DNA of 53,453 nt from an uncultured Fretibacterium sp. (GTDB lineage Bacteria > Synergistota > Synergistia > Synergistales > Aminobacteriaceae), in contig CAMGZM010000007.1 of assembly GCA_946183145.1 (NCBI GenBank), positions 97,412-150,864 on the forward strand, given 5' to 3'. Under the pieces are notes generated by a model. The model saw only the letters and a program-made list of their open reading frames with translations. It had not been told where the DNA came from and ran no database searches. Each line of letters opens with the position of its first letter. The stretch's first letter is position 1. A program made the translations under genes and the position numbers. Shown here piece after piece: positions 53,377 to 53,453 of the stretch.

Positions 53377-53453
53377 GTGAAATTGCGCCGCATAATACTC
53401 GCAGTTCGCAGTTCGCAGTTCGCAGTTCGCAGTTCGCAGTTCGCAGTTCGCAG
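53377..53453 (+). CDS. Start of a gene running through a heptanucleotide repeat, cut by window end
   Basis: AAGGAGG at 53361-53367 lies 9 bases before a GTG that opens M/V-KLRRIILAVRSSQF and then repeats AVRSSQF through the 7-bp tandem tract. An ATG overlapping the GTG is followed at once by TGA, so only the GTG frame is open. The repeat has no stop codon in any plus-strand frame. The protein cannot be named from 25 residues. Confidence 0.45.
   Translation, partial: MKLRRIILAVRSSQFAVRSSQFAVR
53401..53453 (+). repeat. Tandem repeat (GCAGTTC)n, at least seven copies
   Basis: Seven perfect copies of GCAGTTC plus four bases run to the end of the window. The unit is not a multiple of three, so each copy gained or lost changes the downstream frame. 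The window may end here because the repeat could not be assembled. Confidence 0.95.

Noticed and set aside
53401-53453. CRISPR array at the window end
   Set aside because: The 7-bp units follow each other directly with no spacers; it is a simple tandem repeat.

Overview
The window reads as a stretch of chromosome from an anaerobic, gut-type bacterium with a diderm-like cell-elongation gene set and close to even base composition. The protein styles (DUF3084, an N-terminally extended dihydropteroate synthase, an RNase G cluster of the radical SAM/DUF2344 type) recall uncultured Synergistota. That placement is inferred from remembered family resemblance, not from a search. No rRNA, tRNA or CRISPR array was seen.

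Layout. 1-7865: the end of a YfcE-like phosphodiesterase, an AGCS alanine/glycine:cation symporter, small genes, two prepilin-like genes (one frameshifted), decayed orphan sequence, metG and a DUF2157 membrane protein. 7871-25887: an almost gapless minus-strand block, read from high to low coordinates as tadA, recJ, a RelA/SpoT homologue, dtd, an MBL hydrolase, mreB, mreC, mreD, mrdA (PBP2), minC, minD, minE, rodA, radical SAM TIGR03960, DUF2344/TIGR03936, rng (RNase G) and an Ig-like surface protein. It joins translation quality control, the stringent response, the cell-wall elongation machine and division-site placement. 26029-30492: an IMP dehydrogenase (guaB), a YafQ-type toxin-antitoxin pair, comEC and comEA. 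30551-36518: a plus-strand operon of DUF1015, an EamA permease, DUF3084, rnhA, comF and murJ. 36586-44066: a third prepilin-like gene, folP, an S9 peptidase, an AT-rich orphan, then speH, an esterase, metF and a MetH-reactivation protein. 44076-47416: a beta-glucoside PTS and a 6-phospho-beta-glucosidase. 47470-51481: a PHP phosphatase broken by a small IS200/IS605-type element, a DUF457 membrane protein, and an ABC metal importer whose ligands look more like manganese/iron than zinc. 51529-53453: cobU, a wrecked PD-(D/E)XK-like gene, an Mrr-like protein lacking its catalytic residues, and a heptanucleotide tandem repeat just after a start codon at the window end.

Most notable signals. (1) The octamer CATGGCCG occurs 32 times by my eye count (about 1.6 expected), in both orientations, in all three reading frames and about once per 1.7 kb. 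That density resembles a DNA uptake sequence, and the same window carries comEA, comEC, comF and prepilin-like genes. (2) A 392-bp element with an IS605-like left end and an omegaRNA-like right end sits in a PHP gene; its removal restores the reading frame exactly. (3) A (GCAGTTC)n tract follows a well-placed ribosome binding site and GTG start, so it could be a phase-variable locus.

Many adjacent genes overlap by 1 to 4 bases (TAATG, TGATG, ATGA), so translational coupling is common. Several genes carry frameshifts; some may be assembly errors.
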